This document shows positions 61,740 through 64,000 of a DNA stretch of 64,000 bases, one piece after another. The stretch is taken from NCBI GenBank assembly GCA_964577115.1, contig CAZNXJ010000009.1, positions 62,001-126,000 of the forward strand. The letters are read 5' to 3'. A model generated the notes under the pieces. The model was given only the letters and a program-made list of their open reading frames with translations, was not told the origin of the DNA and searched no databases. A program made the translations under genes and the position numbers. How positions within the stretch are numbered: the stretch's first letter is position 1; each line of letters starts with the position of its first letter. Source of the stretch: CAZNXJ01 sp964577115. GTDB taxonomy: Bacteria; Planctomycetota; Planctomycetia; Pirellulales; Pirellulaceae.

Positions 61740-64000
61740 ATGGGAAGCCGGAAGTCGGCACACGTTGGCGGTGTCATCGTCGCGCTATTGGGAGGACTCG
61801 GGGCATGGCTGGCACCAGGCACTGCGGGTGCCCAAGGTTACCCTCCCGCGGAAGCGGCCGCCCGCATGACGCCCGGGGAAGGGCTTGAAGTCACGCTGTA
61901 CGCTTCCGAACCGCTCGTACGGCAGCCCGTGGCGATCGAATTCGATGACCGCGGCCGCATGTGGGTCATCCAATATCTTCAGTACCCGAATCCCGAGGGG
62001 CTGAAGCGCGTCGAAGTCGACCGGTACTCGCGCACCGTCTATGACCGGGTTCCCGAGCCGCCTCCGCACGGGCCCCGCGGTGCGGACCGCATTACGATCC
62101 TCGAAGACCGCGACGGCGATGGCCATGCCGAAACGGCGAAGGACTTCGTCGATGGGCTCAACCTGGCAACGGGAATCGCGTTCGGCCACGGCGGCGTATT
62201 CGTGCTGCAAACGCCGTATCTGCTCTTCTATCCCGACCGCGACCGCGACGATCGGCCCGACGGTGATCCGGAGGTGCTCGTCAAAGGCTTCGGCATGGAG
62301 GACGCGCACAGCGTCGCCAACTCGCTGACGTGGGGCCCGGACGGATGGTTGTATGGTTGCCAGGGAAGCACGGTCACGGCACGGATCGGTGAATATGAAT
62401 TTCAGCAGGGCGTGTGGCGTTACCACCCGCTAACGCGAAAATTCGAACTGTTCTGCGAAGGCGGCGGCAACTCGTGGGGGCTGGACTTCGACGAACACGG
62501 GCAGCTTCTCTACAGCACGAACGTGGGCGGCTACACGATGCTGCACGCCGTGCAGGGAGGTTACTACTGGAAGAGCTTCGGAAAACATGGAGCGCTGCAC
62601 AATCCTTATGCCTACGGATACTTTGATCATGTCCCGCACGAGAACTTTACGGGTGGGCATGTGACCGTGGGTGGAGTCGTTTATCAATCGACGGCGATTC
62701 CGCAGCTGCGAGGCAAATACGTCGCCGGCGATTTGCTCGGCCACGCGGCGTACTGGCATGACATCGAACGCGTTGGCAGCACGTTCCGTTCACGACATGG
62801 CGGTACGCTGCTGCTGAGCAACGATACGTGGTTCGCACCGACGGATATGCTGATCGGTCCCGATGGAGCACTCTATATCACCGACTGGCACGATCAGCGG
62901 ACGGCGCATCCCGATCCCGATGCGAATTGGGATCGGCGCAATGGCCGGATCTTTCGCATCGCTCCGCCGAACACTCCCCTGCCCCGCCGCATCGATCCGA
63001 ACTCGGTGGAGCTGGCCGAACTGATTGAGATGGTCGGCGACGCGGATGAGGTGCGATCGCGCTGGGCGCGCCGGCAGTTGGCCGATCGCCGCGAGGTGGC
63101 AGCCGCGGCGCAGCTCGCCGACCGGCTGTTCGCCGCGCGGGACGAGCGGCTCGCGCTTCGGTATCTCTGGGCGCTGTACGTCAGCGGCGGATGGACGGAC
63201 GAGCTGGGCATGCGGCTGCTGGACCACGCGTTCCCAACGGTTCGCATGTGGGCCGTACGTTTCTTCGGTGATGCCTGTGAGGTGACGGATGACGTCGCGC
63301 GTAAATTCGAGCTGCTGGCGCGCGAGGAGCCTGATGTGCGCGTGCGAGCTCAATTGGCCTGCTCGGCGCGCCGACTTTCTGCCACCGTGGCGCTGCCCAC
63401 AATCCTTGCGCTTGCCGATCGCGAAGAGGACCGGACGGATCCCTATCAGCCACTCTTGGTGTGGTGGGCGATCGAACAGCATGCGCTGGAGGCGCGGCCC
63501 GCGTTGGTCGACTACTTTACGCAGCCAGCCGTCTGGGAGAACAAACTCACTCGCGACGTGCTGCTGCCGCGGCTCATGGAGCGGTACTCGGCCGAGTACG
63601 TCCCAGAAACGCTCACCGCCGCCGTTCGGCTGCTCGACGCCGCGCCGGAATTCACTCACCAGCAAGTGCTCCTCGCGGCGCTTGACCGCGGATTGCCGCA
63701 AGGCGAGCGGCAGCTGCCGGAGGATGTAACCGAGCGGCTGGAGCGTTTGTGGCGCGCGCATCCATCGGACGCCACGCTGCTCCGGCTGATGGCTCGCAGC
63801 GGGAGTCCCGAGGCACGCCGCCGGGCGCTCCAGGATGCACTCGATCCGAATCAGCCGGCGGCCAGCCGCGTCGTGCGTTTGCGCCTGCTGGCCGAGCTGC
63901 ACGATCCGGCGAGCGTTGAGCCGCTGCTGGCCGCGCTCGAGGTGCCCGACGATCCAGACGTTCAGCGGCAGCTCGTCCTGACGCTCGCCCGCTTTGATCA
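61740..64000 (+). CDS. PVC-type membrane-bound dehydrogenase / propeller-HEAT protein (cut by right edge)
   Basis: At least 753 residues; no stop before the window ends. Signal peptide (GGVIVALLGGLGAWLAPGTAGA). It then has the planctomycete propeller domain (YASEPLVRQPVAIEFDDRGRMWV; RITILEDRDGDGHAETAKDFVDGLNLATG; VYQSTAIPQLRGKYVAGDLLG; YITDWHDQ), followed by HEAT-like repeats (for example RVRAQLACSARRL). In this family a cytochrome-c CxxCH module usually follows, which would lie beyond the window. ATG 61740 has GGAG five bases upstream; ATG 61680 is in frame but would put 20 extra residues before the signal. Confidence 0.9.
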   Translation, partial: MGSRKSAHVGGVIVALLGGLGAWLAPGTAGAQGYPPAEAAARMTPGEGLEVTLYASEPLVRQPVAIEFDDRGRMWVIQYLQYPNPEGLKRVEVDRYSRTVYDRVPEPPPHGPRGADRITILEDRDGDGHAETAKDFVDGLNLATGIAFGHGGVFVLQTPYLLFYPDRDRDDRPDGDPEVLVKGFGMEDAHSVANSLTWGPDGWLYGCQGSTVTARIGEYEFQQGVWRYHPLTRKFELFCEGGGNSWGLDFDEHGQLLYSTNVGGYTMLHAVQGGYYWKSFGKHGALHNPYAYGYFDHVPHENFTGGHVTVGGVVYQSTAIPQLRGKYVAGDLLGHAAYWHDIERVGSTFRSRHGGTLLLSNDTWFAPTDMLIGPDGALYITDWHDQRTAHPDPDANWDRRNGRIFRIAPPNTPLPRRIDPNSVELAELIEMVGDADEVRSRWARRQLADRREVAAAAQLADRLFAARDERLALRYLWALYVSGGWTDELGMRLLDHAFPTVRMWAVRFFGDACEVTDDVARKFELLAREEPDVRVRAQLACSARRLSATVALPTILALADREEDRTDPYQPLLVWWAIEQHALEARPALVDYFTQPAVWENKLTRDVLLPRLMERYSAEYVPETLTAAVRLLDAAPEFTHQQVLLAALDRGLPQGERQLPEDVTERLERLWRAHPSDATLLRLMARSGSPEARRRALQDALDPNQPAASRVVRLRLLAELHDPASVEPLLAALEVPDDPDVQRQLVLTLARFD

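Noticed and set aside
62790..63902. 370-codon minus-strand frame near the right edge
   Set aside because: Antisense of the dehydrogenase/HEAT gene, Arg/Gln-rich, no start signal.

Overview
This 64 kb, GC-rich window almost certainly comes from a member of the Planctomycetota, probably a Pirellulales-type bacterium. The diagnostic content is a DUF1559 prepilin-like protein, a BBP7 beta-barrel porin, a DUF1592/DUF1552 pair, a PVC-type membrane-bound dehydrogenase cut by the right edge, an ECF sigma factor next to a Ser/Thr kinase with TPRs, and four proteins that start with the planctomycete export motif (FEPLESRRVLA and variants). No phage, insertion sequence, CRISPR array or rRNA was recognised.

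Layout: 0-4.5 kb holds the tail of a HEAT/TPR protein, a thioredoxin-fold secreted protein and rho behind a roughly 0.9 kb gene-free leader. A tRNA-Ser(GGA) with its terminator is followed by about 0.95 kb of repeat-rich DNA. 5.8-11.4 kb is metabolic: an aldo/keto reductase, a DUF4838 protein and a mercuric-reductase-like flavoprotein. 11.5-21 kb is a cell-surface region: a giant protein with 13 cadherin-like repeats and cohesin- and dockerin-like modules (interrupted by a 100-N assembly gap), two smaller cohesin-like proteins and an outer-membrane barrel. 21.6-26.8 kb is an apparent operon of ECF sigma factor, Ser/Thr kinase-TPR and a membrane-anchored exported protein. 27.6-31 kb is an operon of DUF1559 protein, lipoprotein and DUF4198-kelch protein with a good sigma70-like promoter and a terminator. 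31.2-34.6 kb has an AraC regulator, a 2Fe-2S ferredoxin and msrB. 33.3-39 kb is the DUF1592-DUF1552 pair. 39.3-46.2 kb holds large exported or membrane proteins of unknown role. 46.3-51.3 kb is a tightly overlapped glycan operon (GT2, methyltransferase, AsnB-type amidotransferase, GT-C-like membrane protein). 51.4-58.8 kb holds a hydrolase-fold membrane protein lacking its nucleophile, a DapA-family aldolase and an RND efflux pair. 59.3-64 kb holds a minimal matrixin protease, a YhcH-family protein, phosphofructokinase and the edge-truncated dehydrogenase.

The most interesting parts are the surface-protein cluster with nested 300/600/900-bp repeats, where the assembly gap can be predicted to hide 228 nt, and the neighbouring sigma-kinase-anchored-protein operon, which looks like a self-contained envelope signalling unit. 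Protein functions are inferred from motifs read by eye; no database search was run.
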